A stretch of DNA of 64,000 nt from Leifsonia sp. Root227 (GCF_001428745.1 NZ_LMIO01000001.1:892818-956817), one strand, 5' to 3'; shown: positions 26,803 to 38,124, counted from the first letter of the stretch. Made by a program: numbers and translations. Notes: generated by a model not told the origin, from the sequence alone.

Positions 26803-27123
26803 ATGACAGTTCCTGAATATCGCTCTGGAGTACCCGACGACTGGTTCATCGACCCGGTCAAACTGGGGGTTCCGGGTGTCCGGCCGAATGTCGACGACGA
26901 CAATCCGCTTGCCTGGCAGTCCGACTCGCTCTGCGCACAGACCGACCCAGAAGCCTTCTTCCCGGAAAAGGGCGGGTCGACCCGCGACGCGAAGCGGATC
27001 TGCACCTCGTGCGAGGTGCGGACGCAGTGCCTCGAATACGCTCTCGCGAACGACGAGCGATTCGGCATCTGGGGCGGCCTCTCCGAGCGCGAGCGTCGCA
27101 AGCTCCGCAAGCGCGCCAGCTGA
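26803..27123 (+). CDS. WhiB-family iron-sulfur transcription regulator (WhiB2-like)
   Basis: 106 residues. Four Cys in the WhiB pattern (S-L-C near 44; C-T-S-C-E-V-R-T-Q-C near 66-75, a C-x2-C-x5-C spacing) bind a [4Fe-4S] cluster. F-G-I-W-G-G-L-S-E-R-E-R-R-K-L is the conserved turn and basic tail that contacts DNA or sigma factor. The ATG at 26803 has GGGAG upstream; an earlier in-frame ATG at 26722 falls on the promoter. The position next to the GT2/DUF5719 pair, metallopeptidase and DUF3499 matches mycobacterial whiB2 (cell division, envelope), so a WhiB2/WhmD-type role is likely but inferred. Confidence 0.93.
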   Translation: MTVPEYRSGVPDDWFIDPVKLGVPGVRPNVDDDNPLAWQSDSLCAQTDPEAFFPEKGGSTRDAKRICTSCEVRTQCLEYALANDERFGIWGGLSERERRKLRKRAS

Positions 27124-27260
27124 CGTCGATCCACCACGGTCCGACACGCGTCCGACCCGTTCTTCTGCCTGCGATCAGCTCGAACTCACCCGACTCCCAG
27201 GGCCGATCGTGAATTCGCGCCGCGCCCGATCTGCCTCCACGGATCGACGCGACGCCAACC

Positions 27261-27266
27261 TAGGCT
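27261..27266 (+). promoter_or_regulatory. TAGGCT -10 box, leaderless layout
   Basis: TAGGCT ends 8 nt before the ATG at 27275. The rest of the 151-nt gap after whiB contains no gene and no clear terminator. Confidence 0.45.
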
Positions 27267-27274
27267 GACTCCCG

Positions 27275-30200
27275 ATGTATCCGAGAGTCACTGCCATCGT
27301 CGTCGCCCAGAGTGGCGGTCCCCACCTTCAGCGCACTCTCGACGCCATCGCGGCACAGACGAGACAACCGGACGCCGTGATCGCCGTCGACTGTGCGTCG
27401 ACAGACGACGCCGCCAAGCTGCTCGCCGACTTCCGCCCGACCCAGCTGCTCTCCGTGCAGGAGAAGCTGCCGTTCGGCGCCGCCGTCGCCACCGGCGTGC
27501 GCGTCACGGCTCCTCCGTCGTCCGATCACGAGTGGCTGTGGCTGCTCGCGCAGGACACAGCGCCGGAGCCCGGCGCTCTCGAAGCGCTCCTCGGCGCGGT
27601 CGAGGTCTCTCCGTCGGTCGCCGTCGCCGGGCCAAAGCTGGTCGACTGGGAGGACGCGGCGTTCATCCGCGAGTTCGGTGTGGCGATGACGCCGCTCGGG
27701 GCAGCGGTTCCCCTCGTCGAGAACGAGATGGACCAGGCCCAGCACGACGGCCTCAGCGATGTGCTGGGCGTCTCGTCGGCCGGGATGATCGTCCGCCAGA
27801 CCGTGTGGGATGCGCTCGGCGGGTTCGATCCTGGCCTCCCGACCGCAGACGACGGTCTCGACTTCTGCACCAGGGTGCGCCTGGCCGGATACCGCGTCTC
27901 GCTCGTGGCGCAGGCCAGAGTGGCCATCGCAGGCGACGGCGTCGCCGGCCCCAACCTCTCGCGCAAGTGGACGGTGCGCCGCCGCCTCACCAAGGAGCGT
28001 CGCGCAGCACAGCTCCACCGCCGGATGGTCTACGCGCCGGCAGCTGCCGTCCCGTTCCACTGGCTCAGCCTTGTGCCGCTCGCGATCCTGCGCTCCATCG
28101 GGCGCATCCTGCGCAAGGAGCCAGGCTCCGTCGGCGGTGAGCTCGCGGCCGCCTTCCGCGTCGCGTTCTCCGGGATGAAGGTGAGCAACGCCCGCCGCGT
28201 GCTCGCCACGAACAAGACCGTCGGCTGGGCCGCCGTCGCGCCTCTGCGCATCCCGTTCGACGAGGTGCGTCGTGCGCGCGCGCTGAAACGCGAGGCCGCG
28301 CTGGTCGGCCAGCAGGGCGAACGCCAGGAGCTGGACTTCTTCGGGACGGGTGGCGGCTGGACGGTGCTCGCCGCTCTCGTCGTGGGCGTCGCGCTGTTCT
28401 TCCCGCTGTTCGGCAGCAGCGCACTGACCGGGGGAGGGCTGCTCCCGCTGACCTCCTCTGTCGGCCAGCTCTGGGCGAACCTCGGTTACGGCTGGCGGGA
28501 TGTCGGCCTCGGCTTCACCGGCGCCGCCGACCCGTTCTCCGCCGTGCTGGCGGTGCTCGGCACGTTGACGTTCTGGCAGCCGTCCGTCGCGATGGTCGGG
28601 CTGTACTTCCTCGCGATCCCGCTCGCCGCCCTCGGCGCCTGGCTCGCCGCTGCGCGACTCACCGCGAAGACGACGCTGCGCGTCTTCGCCGGTCTCGCGT
28701 ACGCGCTCGCGCCGACGCTGCTCGTCGCGCTCCAGGGCGGCCGGCCGGCCGCCGTGCTCGCGCACGTCCTGCTTCCGTGGCTGTTCTTCGCCGGCCTCGC
28801 CGCGCGCCGTTCCTGGGCGGCCAGCGCTGTCACGGCTCTGCTGGCGGCTGCGACGGCGGCGTGCGCCCCCGTGCTGATCCCCGCGCTGCTGGTGGCCTGG
28901 ATCGCGGCGATCGCGTTCAGCGGGCGTCGTGCTGGACGCATCGCGTTCATCCCGCTGCCCGCGGTGGTGCTGTTCGCGCCGCTCGTCTGGCAGCAGGCCA
29001 CCCGCGGCGCGTGGCTGTCGATCTTCGCCGATCCAGGGGTGGCCCTGGATGCGCGTCAGACGCCCGCCTGGCAACTCGCCCTCGGCTTCCCGGACGGGAC
29101 GCTCGGCGGCTGGCACGACCTGGGCGCAGCGCTCGGCTCGAGCTTCGCCCTCCCAGAGGCCGCGCCGAACGTCATCGTCCCGATCCTGCTCGCCCCGCTC
29201 GGCGTTCTCGCCATCCTCGCTCTGTTCCTCAAAGGATCGAGCAGGGCGATCGTCGCGCTGGTCGTCGCGCTGGTCGGCTTCCTCTCCGCCGTCACGGCCC
29301 TGCACGTCCAGGTCGCGGTCGCAGGCTCGACCGTCGTTCCGATCTGGCCCGGCAGTGCGCTCAGCCTCTACTGGCTCGGGCTGATCGGCGCCGCCGTGCT
29401 CGCCCTGTCCGCCATCGGGCGCGCCGCGGTGTACCCCGCCTGGGTCGCGATCCTCACCATCGCCATCGCTGCGGTCCCATCGGCCATCGCCATGCACGAC
29501 GGCCAGTCCGACGTCGTCGCGAGCGACGGACGCACGATGCCGGCGGTCGTCACGGCCAAGGCGGCCACCCAGCCGCGAACGGGCACCCTGCGGATCACAC
29601 CGCAGCCGGACGGCAGCATCTCCGCCGAACTCGTCCGCGGAGCAGGCCAGACCCTGGATGTGCAGACCACGCTGAGCTCCACGGAACGCACGCTCAGCTC
29701 CGGCCAGAAGGACCTGGCGACGCTTGCGGGCAACCTGTCGTCGCAGAGCGGCTACGACGGTTCTGCCACGATGAAGCGCCTCGGCATCGACTTCGTGCTG
29801 CTCGCGCCGGCCGCGGTGGAGCTCAACCAGACGTCGAACACGCCTCGGCCGGTCAGTGAGCCTGCGAAGGTCAGCGGGACGCGGGCATCCACTGCCCTGG
29901 ACGCGAACCCGCTGCTCGCGCCGGTCGGAGCGACGGTGAGCGGCCAGCTCTGGGCGTTCGATCGCGGGACCTCCGTCGAGCCGAAGGCCGCGATCGTCCC
30001 TGCGGACGCCGGCGGAATCTGGCGCCTGATCGTGCTGCTGGTGCAGGGCATCGTCATCGGCATCACGCTGCTGATGGCCATCCCGACCACCCGCTCGGCC
30101 GACCGGGTCGCCGAGCTGAACGCCCGCCGCCCGAAGCGCCGCCACGGCGGAGAGGACGACGGCGTCGTGACGCCGGACGACGAGCCGGAGGCTCCGAAGG

Positions 30201-30601
30201 ACGGCGAGGAGGCCGTCGCAGACGAGACGCTGTCCGAGTACGAGGCAGAACCGGACGACGAGGCCTCCGTGGAGTCTGCCGAGGAGGAGACGGAGCCGGA
30301 GCGCGAGCCGCAGGCGGAGCCGGCCCAGGAGCCGGAGCCGCAGCCGCAGGTGGAACCGGTTCAGGAGCCGGAACCAGAGCAGGAGCCGGAACCGGACCCG
30401 GACCCCGAGCCCGAACCGGAGCGTGACGCCGAACCTCAGCCCGAGACCACGGCAGAACCAGAGCCGGAGCCGGAATCGAAGCCAGCTGCCACCGACGACG
30501 CGCTCGTCACAACGCCCACCACCCCCACAACGCTCGAGGAAGGTCTCGAGGAGACGATCATCCGCCCGCGTCGCGCAACGGAAGGAGGCGACCGTGGCTG
30601 A
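27275..30601 (+). CDS. Very large GT2/membrane protein with acidic Glu-Pro tail
   Basis: 1108 residues. Residues 1-230 form a GT2 domain ([17 protein letters not shown] near 40; L-L-A-Q-D-T-A-P near 90 where family members usually have a D-D pair; G-G-F-D-P near 185; D-D-G-L-D-F-C near 193). A polytopic region of about 13 hydrophobic helices runs from about 365 to 740. An extracytoplasmic region follows, then a last helix (about 914-932) with R-R-P-K-R-R-H after it, which puts the tail in the cytoplasm. The tail (about 985-1080) is almost entirely Glu, Pro, Gln and Asp. Orthologues sit between whiB2 and DUF5719 in many actinobacteria. Its role in envelope glycan assembly is inferred. It overlaps DUF5719 by 8 nt. 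Confidence 0.88.
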   Translation: MYPRVTAIVVAQSGGPHLQRTLDAIAAQTRQPDAVIAVDCASTDDAAKLLADFRPTQLLSVQEKLPFGAAVATGVRVTAPPSSDHEWLWLLAQDTAPEPGALEALLGAVEVSPSVAVAGPKLVDWEDAAFIREFGVAMTPLGAAVPLVENEMDQAQHDGLSDVLGVSSAGMIVRQTVWDALGGFDPGLPTADDGLDFCTRVRLAGYRVSLVAQARVAIAGDGVAGPNLSRKWTVRRRLTKERRAAQLHRRMVYAPAAAVPFHWLSLVPLAILRSIGRILRKEPGSVGGELAAAFRVAFSGMKVSNARRVLATNKTVGWAAVAPLRIPFDEVRRARALKREAALVGQQGERQELDFFGTGGGWTVLAALVVGVALFFPLFGSSALTGGGLLPLTSSVGQLWANLGYGWRDVGLGFTGAADPFSAVLAVLGTLTFWQPSVAMVGLYFLAIPLAALGAWLAAARLTAKTTLRVFAGLAYALAPTLLVALQGGRPAAVLAHVLLPWLFFAGLAARRSWAASAVTALLAAATAACAPVLIPALLVAWIAAIAFSGRRAGRIAFIPLPAVVLFAPLVWQQATRGAWLSIFADPGVALDARQTPAWQLALGFPDGTLGGWHDLGAALGSSFALPEAAPNVIVPILLAPLGVLAILALFLKGSSRAIVALVVALVGFLSAVTALHVQVAVAGSTVVPIWPGSALSLYWLGLIGAAVLALSAIGRAAVYPAWVAILTIAIAAVPSAIAMHDGQSDVVASDGRTMPAVVTAKAATQPRTGTLRITPQPDGSISAELVRGAGQTLDVQTTLSSTERTLSSGQKDLATLAGNLSSQSGYDGSATMKRLGIDFVLLAPAAVELNQTSNTPRPVSEPAKVSGTRASTALDANPLLAPVGATVSGQLWAFDRGTSVEPKAAIVPADAGGIWRLIVLLVQGIVIGITLLMAIPTTRSADRVAELNARRPKRRHGGEDDGVVTPDDEPEAPKDGEEAVADETLSEYEAEPDDEASVESAEEETEPEREPQAEPAQEPEPQPQVEPVQEPEPEQEPEPDPDPEPEPERDAEPQPETTAEPEPEPESKPAATDDALVTTPTTPTTLEEGLEETIIRPRRATEGGDRG

Positions 30602-32024
30602 CAAGCGAGGTATCGCCAGGGTGAGCATCCGGGTCGTCAGCGGTGTCATCGGTCTCGGCGTCGCCGGCATCGCCATCGCGGGCGCGTCGCTGCTGCCGCT
30701 CCCGTCGTTCCAGATCTCCGCACCCGTCTCCACCGTGAAGCCGGTGCCGGCCGACCAGCAGCGCGTCTGCCCCGGCCCGCTGCTCGCCCTCGCGGCCGAC
30801 GCCGGAGCGGCGACCACCGCCTCCCCGTTCGGTCCGGCCAGCTCCACATACGGCGCGGACGGCGGGAGCATCGAGACCAGGTCGCTGAAGGCGGACTCGG
30901 ACGGCGGGAGCCGCTCTGAGGCACCGCAGACGCTCACCATCGCCACGCCGCAGGGTGCGAGCACGCCGCCGCTCCTCGCCGGCGCCCAGTCCCAGAACGC
31001 CACGACCGACGACCTCGCAGGCGTCGCTGCTGCCGCGTGCGGCGAAGCGAGCGCGGACAGCTGGCTCGTCGCCGGTTCGACCTCTCTCGGTCAGACAAGC
31101 CTGGTCATGCTCTCCAACCCGACCTCCGTGCAGGCGACCGTCAACCTCACGATCTTCGCCGAGACCGGGGCCATTGCCGCACCGGGCGCCGCCGGCATCG
31201 TCGTCCCAGCCGGGGCGCAGAAGGTGATCCCGCTCGCCGGCCTCGCGCCCTCCGTCGCCGCTCCCGTCGTCCACGTGCAGAGCACGGGCGGGCAGGTGCT
31301 CGCGTCGCTGCAGCAGAGCTTCGAGCAGGGGATCGACCCGCGTGGCGTCGAGCTGTCAGGCGCGACAGGCTCTCCGTCGCGCGTACAGGTGATCTCCGGC
31401 ATGACGATCGCGAACCTTGCGGCCATCGAGGGCGCGCAGTCCGGCGAGAGCTACGGCGCCGACCTCCCCGCCGTCCGCGTGTTCGTGCCCGGCGATCAGG
31501 ATGCGGACATCACCGTCGGCGCCGTCGGCGAGAACGGAACGGCCGTCGGCAACTCGTACGCGCAGACGGTGAAGGCCGGCGTCGTCGCCGAGATCCCGCT
31601 CGACCACCTGAAGGACGGCAACTACACCGTCACCGTCCGCTCGTCCGTGCCTGTCGTCGCCGCAGCGCGCACCTCGGTGGCGGGGTCCAAGTCGCAGGAC
31701 TTCACCTGGTTCACGTCGTCGCAGCCGATGGGGGACACCTTCCTCGCCGCTGTGCCGCCGGCACCGACCCCGATGATGCACTTCGCCAACCCGGGCGAGA
31801 AGGACCAGAAGGTCACCATCGAGGGCCGCACGGGCAAGCCTGCCACGCTCACCATCCCCGCTGAGGGAGCGGCGAACGTCAAGGTGGGCGCTGGGATGTA
31901 CACGGTCACCGGCGGCGACGGCCTCTACGTGAGCGTCAGCTTCGCCGCGGACGGTCTCGCCAGCTCGTTCGCGCTCAACCCGCCTGGCCCGCTGGCCGCA
32001 CCGATCGAGGTCTACCCGCGGTAG
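30594..32024 (+). CDS. DUF5719-family secreted/anchored envelope protein
   Basis: 476 residues: a short basic start, one hydrophobic helix (about 12-32) that could be an anchor or uncleaved signal, then an extracytoplasmic Ala/Gly/Thr-rich region with repeated beta-sandwich-like segments and two Cys (about 60 and 144). The GTG at 30594 lies inside the end of the upstream gene (8-nt overlap) with AAGGAGG in front, so the two are translationally coupled and probably work together. DUF5719 has no established function. Gene order is as in other actinobacteria. It converges on the zincin-like gene, 32 nt away. Confidence 0.85.
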   Translation: MADKRGIARVSIRVVSGVIGLGVAGIAIAGASLLPLPSFQISAPVSTVKPVPADQQRVCPGPLLALAADAGAATTASPFGPASSTYGADGGSIETRSLKADSDGGSRSEAPQTLTIATPQGASTPPLLAGAQSQNATTDDLAGVAAAACGEASADSWLVAGSTSLGQTSLVMLSNPTSVQATVNLTIFAETGAIAAPGAAGIVVPAGAQKVIPLAGLAPSVAAPVVHVQSTGGQVLASLQQSFEQGIDPRGVELSGATGSPSRVQVISGMTIANLAAIEGAQSGESYGADLPAVRVFVPGDQDADITVGAVGENGTAVGNSYAQTVKAGVVAEIPLDHLKDGNYTVTVRSSVPVVAAARTSVAGSKSQDFTWFTSSQPMGDTFLAAVPPAPTPMMHFANPGEKDQKVTIEGRTGKPATLTIPAEGAANVKVGAGMYTVTGGDGLYVSVSFAADGLASSFALNPPGPLAAPIEVYPR

Positions 32025-32056
32025 CGGAGACCGACGCGTGCTCTCCCTCGCAAGCG

Positions 32057-32500
32057 TCAGAAGTGCCGGTAGCGATCCGGCGCCAGGTCCCACGGGTCTT
32101 TGCCAAGCAACTCGGCGACCGCGCGGAACACGCAGCCCTCGACGTACATCCTGCGGTGCAGGTCGTCGTTGCGGTGCAACTTGGTGAGGCGCTGGATGGG
32201 CACGCGGTAGAGCACGATGCGGCGCTGGGCGTGGTCGACGTGCCAGCGGTCGACGCCGTCGCTTCCCGTGTTGCCGATCGGGGTCGCAGCGACCTCGAAG
32301 TGCACGTCGGCGAGCTCGTTCGGCCAGACGCCCTTGAGGTAGTCGGCCGTGGATGCGACGGTCATGTCGAAGAGGTCGATGCGGTTGTTCAGCATCGGCA
32401 GGTGCGGGCCCGTCACCGGCCCCCGCGCTCCCCGCCCGTGCCTGCTGCGCCACCGGGAGGTGGCAGGCGGCTGGCTGCTCGAGCGGCGGTTCCGGGGCAT
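32057..32500 (-). CDS. Zincin-like metallopeptidase-family protein lacking HExxH
   Basis: 147 residues. Its location between DUF5719 and divergent DUF3499 matches the actinobacterial 'metallopeptidase family' protein (Rv3259 position, PF06262-like). Yet the helix where HExxH would lie reads V-E-G-C-V-F-R-A-V-A-E-L-L-G, without either His. The basic, Ser/Arg-rich first 30 residues are followed by a compact alpha/beta domain. The ATG at 32500 has TAGGAT ending 6 nt upstream. Activity as a protease is doubtful; a binding or structural role is possible. Assignment rests on synteny and the overall pattern. Confidence 0.78.
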   Translation of the reverse strand: MPRNRRSSSQPPATSRWRSRHGRGARGPVTGPHLPMLNNRIDLFDMTVASTADYLKGVWPNELADVHFEVAATPIGNTGSDGVDRWHVDHAQRRIVLYRVPIQRLTKLHRNDDLHRRMYVEGCVFRAVAELLGKDPWDLAPDRYRHF

Positions 32501-32506
32501 GTCGCC

Positions 32507-32535
32507 ATCCTACGACGCGCAGGCTCGGGTATTCT
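32507..32535. promoter_or_regulatory. Face-to-face -10 boxes of a divergent leaderless pair
   Basis: TAGGAT (minus, 32512-32507) lies 6 nt from the ATG at 32500, and TATTCT (plus, 32530-32535) lies 7 nt from the ATG at 32543. The two boxes are 17 bp apart, so each promoter's -35 region overlaps the other gene's core promoter or start. Confidence 0.5.
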
Positions 32536-32542
32536 GAGCCCG

Positions 32543-32764
32543 ATGTTGAGCCGACCATGTTCCCGCGTGGCGTGTCCACGCGATGCCGTGGCCACGCTCA
32601 CGTACGTGTACGCGGACTCGATGGCTGTCCTCGGCCCGCTGAGCCTGAGCCACGAGCCGCACTCGTACGATCTGTGCGCCATCCACGCCGAGCGACTGTC
32701 CGCGCCGCAGGGCTGGCAGATTGTGCGACACGAGGTGTTCGGTGAAGTAGGTTATGGGGCGTGA
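32543..32764 (+). CDS. DUF3499-family small protein
   Basis: 73 residues: M-L-S-R-P-C-S-R-V-A-C-P at the start, then L-T-Y-V-Y-A-D-S, H-S-Y-D-L-C-A-I-H-A-E-R and a W-Q-I-V-R-H end. The Cys residues and D-L-C-x-x-H suggest a small zinc-ribbon-like domain (inference). DUF3499 proteins are actinobacterial and nearly always precede phosphomannomutase, as here. The ATG at 32543 is chosen from the TATTCT box 7 nt upstream; longer in-frame readings run into the divergent gene. The stop overlaps the manB GTG by 4 nt (GTGA). Function is unknown. Confidence 0.87.
   Translation: MLSRPCSRVACPRDAVATLTYVYADSMAVLGPLSLSHEPHSYDLCAIHAERLSAPQGWQIVRHEVFGEVGYGA
32748..32753 (+). promoter_or_regulatory. TAGGTT box before manB, inside DUF3499
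   Basis: TAGGTT lies 7 nt before the GTG at 32761, within the last codons of DUF3499. It may give manB its own leaderless transcript in addition to translational coupling. Confidence 0.4.
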
Positions 32765-34197
32765 GCAGCAACCGTGATGTCCCCAGCAACTCCTCGCTCG
32801 ACGCCGTGGTCAAGACCTACGACATCCGTGGTCTCGTCGGCAAGGATCTGACGGAGGAGGTCGTCACCGCCATCGCCGCCGGATTCGTCGACGAGGTCGG
32901 CGCGGCTGGCAAGGACGTCATCGTCGGCCACGACATGCGCGACTCATCGCCGACGTTCGCCGCGGCGTTCGCGCGCGGAGCGCAGGCCAGGGGCGCCAAC
33001 GTGGTGTCGATCGGGCTGTGCTCGACGGACGAGTCGTACTACGCGTCCGGTGCTCTGGCCGCTGACGCGGCCATGTTCACCGCCAGCCACAACCCCGCGA
33101 CGTACAACGGCATCAAGCTCTCCAGGGCGGGGGCGCAGGGTCTCAGCATGAACACCGGGCTCGCCGGTGTGCGCGACCGCGCAGCCGTCTACCTGCACGA
33201 CGGCGTCGACGCTGTCGCAGAGCCAGGCGGCTTCCGCGAGCAGGACGTCATCGCCGACTACGCCGCATACCTGCGGTCCTTGGTCGACCTGTCCGGCATC
33301 CGGCCGATCACCGTGGTGGTGGATGCAGGCAACGGCATGGGTGGGCTGACCGTGCCGGCGGTGCTCGGCGAGGCGGCGGGGCTTCCCGCCCTTCCGCTCA
33401 CGATCGTCCCGATGTACTTCGAGCTCGACGGATCGTTCCCCAACCACGAGGCCAACCCGCTCGACCCGAAGAACCTGGTCGACCTGCAGCGCGCGGTGGT
33501 CGAGCATGGGGCCGACCTCGGGCTCGCCTTCGACGGGGACGCCGACCGCTGCTTCGTGGTGGACGAGAACGGCGACGCCGTCACGCCGTCCGCCGTCGCG
33601 GCGATCGTCGCGCTGCGCGAGATCGCCCGGGCGCGCCGCGAGGACCCTGACGCCGACATCACGGTGATCCACAACCTGATCACGTCCAACGTCGTCCCGG
33701 AGACCATCGAGGCCGCGGGCGCCACCCCGCTGCGCACGCGCGTCGGCCACACGCTGATCAAGGACGCGATGCGCGAGTCCGGTGCGATCTTCGGCGGAGA
33801 GCACTCCGCGCACTACTACTTCCGCGACTTCTGGAGTGCGGACAACGGGATGCTCGCGGCCATGCACCTGCTCGCCGAGTTCGGCGGCCAGGACGAGCCG
33901 CTGTCGGCGCTGTCCGCCCGGTTCACGCCGTACCCGATGTCCGGCGAGATCAACTCGACCGTCGACGACGTGCCTGCCGCGTTCACGCGCATCGTCGAGG
34001 AGTTCACCGGACGCGCGGAATTCGACGAGTTCGACGGCCTGACCGTGACCGGATTCGTTGGAGGCGACGAGCCGTTCTGGTGGTTCTCCGTCCGTCCGTC
34101 GAACACCGAGCCGCTACTCAGGCTCAACGTCGAGGCGGCCGACCTCCCGACGATGGAACGCATCCGCGACGAGGTGCTGGCGCTCATCCGCGCCTGA
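32761..34197 (+). CDS. manB: Phosphomannomutase/phosphoglucomutase
   Basis: 478 residues with the four-domain alpha-D-phosphohexomutase layout. T-A-S-H-N-P near 107 holds the phosphoserine, D-G-D-A-D-R near 258 binds magnesium, G-G-E-H-S-A-H-Y-Y near 342 binds the sugar, and [10 protein letters not shown] near 448 binds phosphate. It converts mannose-6-phosphate to mannose-1-phosphate (possibly glucose too), linking manA to GDP-mannose. The GTG start overlaps the DUF3499 stop by 4 nt. Mycobacterial equivalents are called manB or pmmA. Confidence 0.94.
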   Translation: MSSNRDVPSNSSLDAVVKTYDIRGLVGKDLTEEVVTAIAAGFVDEVGAAGKDVIVGHDMRDSSPTFAAAFARGAQARGANVVSIGLCSTDESYYASGALAADAAMFTASHNPATYNGIKLSRAGAQGLSMNTGLAGVRDRAAVYLHDGVDAVAEPGGFREQDVIADYAAYLRSLVDLSGIRPITVVVDAGNGMGGLTVPAVLGEAAGLPALPLTIVPMYFELDGSFPNHEANPLDPKNLVDLQRAVVEHGADLGLAFDGDADRCFVVDENGDAVTPSAVAAIVALREIARARREDPDADITVIHNLITSNVVPETIEAAGATPLRTRVGHTLIKDAMRESGAIFGGEHSAHYYFRDFWSADNGMLAAMHLLAEFGGQDEPLSALSARFTPYPMSGEINSTVDDVPAAFTRIVEEFTGRAEFDEFDGLTVTGFVGGDEPFWWFSVRPSNTEPLLRLNVEAADLPTMERIRDEVLALIRA

Positions 34198-34267
34198 CCA
34201 CGCGCCGCAGGCACACGCGCTCGTCACACGACTGTGCGAGTCGGGCACCGGATGCGACAATGGGGCA

Positions 34268-35757
<1,490 letters not shown>

Positions 35758-35758
<1 letters not shown>

Positions 35759-36309
35759 TGCCACTCACCTTCACCGACCGCGAGCTGCCGGGCGGCCTCA
35801 TCCTGCGCGTGCGCAGGCCTGAGGACGCCCCGGCGCTCGCGGCAGCATACGTCGCCAACCGCGGACACCTCGCGCCGTGGGAACCCACCCGCACGGAGGA
35901 GTTCTTCACGCCGGAGGGCCAGCTCAAGCGCACCACGGAGCTCCTCGCCCTGTATGAGGCCAGCACGGCCGTCCCGCTGCTCATCCTGGACGGAGACGCC
36001 GTCGCAGGCGGCTTCGACCTGAGCAGCATCGTGCGCGGCGCGTTCGAGAGCGCCATGATCGGCTACTGGCTCGACCGCGCGCACACCAAGCAGGGACTCG
36101 CCTCCGCCGCCCTCGCCGCCATCGTGGAGGCGGCGCGCGACGACTTCGGCCTGCACCGCATCCAGGCCGCGACGCTGCTGCACAACCAGGCGTCGCAGTC
36201 CGTCCTCACCCGCTCCGGATTCGAGCGCATCGGGGTGGCCCCGAACTACCTGAAGATCGCCGGTCGCTGGCAGGACCACGTGCTGTTCCAGCGCATCCTG
36301 CACGACTGA
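35758..36309 (+). CDS. GNAT acetyltransferase, RimJ/RimL type
   Basis: 183 residues. L-R-V-R-R-P-E-D-A-P-A-L at the start, a central beta strand with G-Y-W-L, then H-T-K-Q-G-L-A-S-A-A-L (acetyl-CoA pyrophosphate loop, a R/Q-x-x-G-x-A variant near 115) and N-Q-A-S-Q-S-V-L-T-R-S-G-F-E near 145. This is the pattern of ribosomal-protein N-acetyltransferases. Substrate is unknown. Its ATG shares the A of the ahcY TGA stop (TGATG), so it is translationally coupled to ahcY. It converges on the cyclase-family gene. Confidence 0.9.
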
Positions 36310-36340
36310 CGCTGCGTCGCCGGTCCGGTCGGCCGCTGCG

Positions 36341-37252
36341 CTAGACCTCCGCGTACGCCCGCACGGGGAAGGTTCCGAACCCCTCGACGGCGGGCGGCGC
36401 GGCGGTGAACCGTGCGCCGCGCGCGGGAACCTCGCCGAGATTCGTCAGGTGTTCCACCACGTGGATGCCGGCGCCCAGCAGCAGTGTGTGCGCAGGTCGC
36501 TCACCACCAGACTCCGTGTCGTCGATGTTGAGCGAGTCGATGCCGACCAGGGTCACCCCGGCATCCACCAGGTGACGTGCACCGTCTTCGGTGAGGAACG
36601 GCGCACCCGTGGCGTACTCCGGCTGTCCGAAGTGCCCATCCCAGCCGGTGTGCAGCAGCACGGCCGTGCCTGCCAGCTCGCGGTCGTGGAAGACGGTGGC
36701 CGGAATGCCACGCGAACCGAGGTCGGTGAGGTGGAAGACCTCGGCGGGGAGCCCGACCAGCGTCGAGAGATCGAGGGACGCGAGGTCGCCGCCGTCCGCG
36801 TAGCGGTGGAACGGACTGTCGAGATACGTGCCCGTATTGCCGATCATCGTGATGATGTCCATCGCGAACTGCGTGCCGGGGGCATACGTCGCCACCGAGG
36901 CCTCGCGGGTCAGGTGCGGCGTGATCGTCGGCGCGGGCAGACCGGGGTAGGTGACGAGCCCCGCCCGGATGCGGTGGCTCAGGTCGACCACGCGCGCTTT
37001 ATCCGGCACGGGCACGCGAGCGAGCTCCGGGCTGATCCCTCTGCTGCCCCTGTGCTGCTCCTCGACGATGCGGAGCGCGTTCAGCCGCACCTCGCCGACC
37101 AGCGCGAGCCCGAGGTGCCGCACGAACAGCTCGGCGATCTGCTCCTCGGACAGCTCGGCGTCCGGCAGGTCGAGCCGGAACCCGTTCGTCTGCAGGCTTC
37201 CGCCGTTGACGAACGTCACGGTGGCGTCGAAGTGGGCGCGATACTCGGTCAC
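36341..37252 (-). CDS. Cyclase/kynurenine-formamidase-like protein with altered metal motif
   Basis: 303 residues. An N-terminal domain of about 70 residues (F-D-A-T-V-T-F-V-N-G-G, then L-F-V-R-H-L-G-L) precedes the cyclase domain, which begins with V-V-D-L-S-H-R near 88. The family metal motif H-x-G-T-H-x-D-x-P-x-H appears here as N-T-G-T-Y-L-D-S-P-F-H (near 138), so two of the usual His are Asn and Tyr while Asp and the last His remain. Later G-I-D-S-L-N-I-D-D matches the fold. The GTG at 37252 follows GGAGA; the gene lies 7 nt after the RDD gene's stop. Hydrolase activity is possible but uncertain. Confidence 0.82.
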   Translation of the reverse strand: MTEYRAHFDATVTFVNGGSLQTNGFRLDLPDAELSEEQIAELFVRHLGLALVGEVRLNALRIVEEQHRGSRGISPELARVPVPDKARVVDLSHRIRAGLVTYPGLPAPTITPHLTREASVATYAPGTQFAMDIITMIGNTGTYLDSPFHRYADGGDLASLDLSTLVGLPAEVFHLTDLGSRGIPATVFHDRELAGTAVLLHTGWDGHFGQPEYATGAPFLTEDGARHLVDAGVTLVGIDSLNIDDTESGGERPAHTLLLGAGIHVVEHLTNLGEVPARGARFTAAPPAVEGFGTFPVRAYAEV

Positions 37253-37259
37253 TGGTCTC

Positions 37260-38111
37260 CTAGCGGTCTGGGAAGGCGTGGGGGAGTCCGTCGAGCACCG
37301 GCTCGAGGCGCTGCAGGCGCTCCTGCTCGATGGCGAGCCCAGCCGCATCGCGCTGACGGCGGAGGAGGGCGACGGCCACGAGGAACGTCTCGGCGTCCAC
37401 AGGAGGAAGCGGGGACACGTACGCCGACGCCTCGGCGGCGAGTTCGGCGCTGAGGCCGGCACGCGCTGCCTGCGTGAGCTGCGGCGCCTGACGCACGAAC
37501 TGGGCGATGCGACGCGACAGCCTGTCCGGGAGCTTCGCCACGTCGGCCGTCTGCGCCCAGCCGGTCAGGTGCGGGGCGAGGTAGAGCGGGAGCGGCGTCG
37601 CCTGCGGCGCACGCTCGTACTGGCTGTAGGTGCCGGCCAGCAGGTCGCCGAGGCGCTTGGAGCGGGCATTGAGGAGGCCGGTGAGCGCTGCGACGCCTCC
37701 GATGGTCATGAAGATCTCCAGCACGCCGACGAGCGCCCGGATGAACGCGTGCCGGAAGCCGATCGCGCCGCCGTCGTCCCTGACGATGCGCGCGCCGACC
37801 GCGAGCTTCCCGAGCGACTTTCCCCTGGTCGCGAGTTCGACCGTGGTGGGGAGCACGACCATCCCGAACACCAGGATGAGGACGACGAGCGCCCTCCCTG
37901 CCGCCGCATCCAGGCCGCCGCCTGTTGCGACGAGCAGCAGGATGCAGCCGAACATCACCAGCATGTACACCAGCCAGTCGATGGCGGCGCCCGCCGCCCG
38001 CAGGATGTAGCTCGCCGGTTTGACGTCGAGGGTGACCGCCTCGCCCGTGACGAGTTCGCGCTCGCCCCGGGATGGGGGTGGCGCTGCGACTGTCTGGCCA
38101 GGTGCCGTCAT
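37260..38111 (-). CDS. RDD-family membrane protein
   Basis: 283 residues. The RDD domain (about 30-165) has I-L-R-A-A-G-A-A-I-D-W where the conserved Arg and Asp fall, then helices, T-R-G-K-S-L-G-K-L near 107, and L-N-A-R-S-K-R-L-G-D-L-L-A-G-T. The C-terminal 120 residues are soluble and helical. The ATG at 38111 is preferred to one at 38120: TTGAAT lies 7 nt before 38111. It diverges from the SpoIIM-like gene with 17 nt between start codons. RDD proteins are of unsettled function; transport or lipid-related roles have been proposed. The pairing with SpoIIM, MoxR and DUF58 recurs in actinobacteria. Confidence 0.88.
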   Translation of the reverse strand: MTAPGQTVAAPPPSRGERELVTGEAVTLDVKPASYILRAAGAAIDWLVYMLVMFGCILLLVATGGGLDAAAGRALVVLILVFGMVVLPTTVELATRGKSLGKLAVGARIVRDDGGAIGFRHAFIRALVGVLEIFMTIGGVAALTGLLNARSKRLGDLLAGTYSQYERAPQATPLPLYLAPHLTGWAQTADVAKLPDRLSRRIAQFVRQAPQLTQAARAGLSAELAAEASAYVSPLPPVDAETFLVAVALLRRQRDAAGLAIEQERLQRLEPVLDGLPHAFPDR

Positions 38112-38114
38112 GGC

Positions 38115-38124
38115 TATCATTCAA
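38115..38124. promoter_or_regulatory. Overlapping divergent -10 boxes between RDD and SpoIIM-like genes
   Basis: TATCAT on the plus strand (38115-38120) is 8 nt before the ATG at 38129. TTGAAT on the minus strand (38124-38119) is 7 nt before the ATG at 38111. The hexamers overlap by 2 bp, so both polymerases could not occupy the site at once. Confidence 0.45.

Noticed and set aside
27260..31003. A 1247-codon open frame on the minus strand opposite the large GT2 gene
   Set aside because: It is an antisense frame of a high-GC gene, rich in Arg/Gly/Ala/Asp with no domain pattern. The plus strand has clear GT2, membrane and tail features.
34198..34267. SAH or SAM riboswitch before ahcY
   Set aside because: Only 70 nt are available, there is a likely -10 box 6 nt before the ATG, and no conserved riboswitch core could be recognised.
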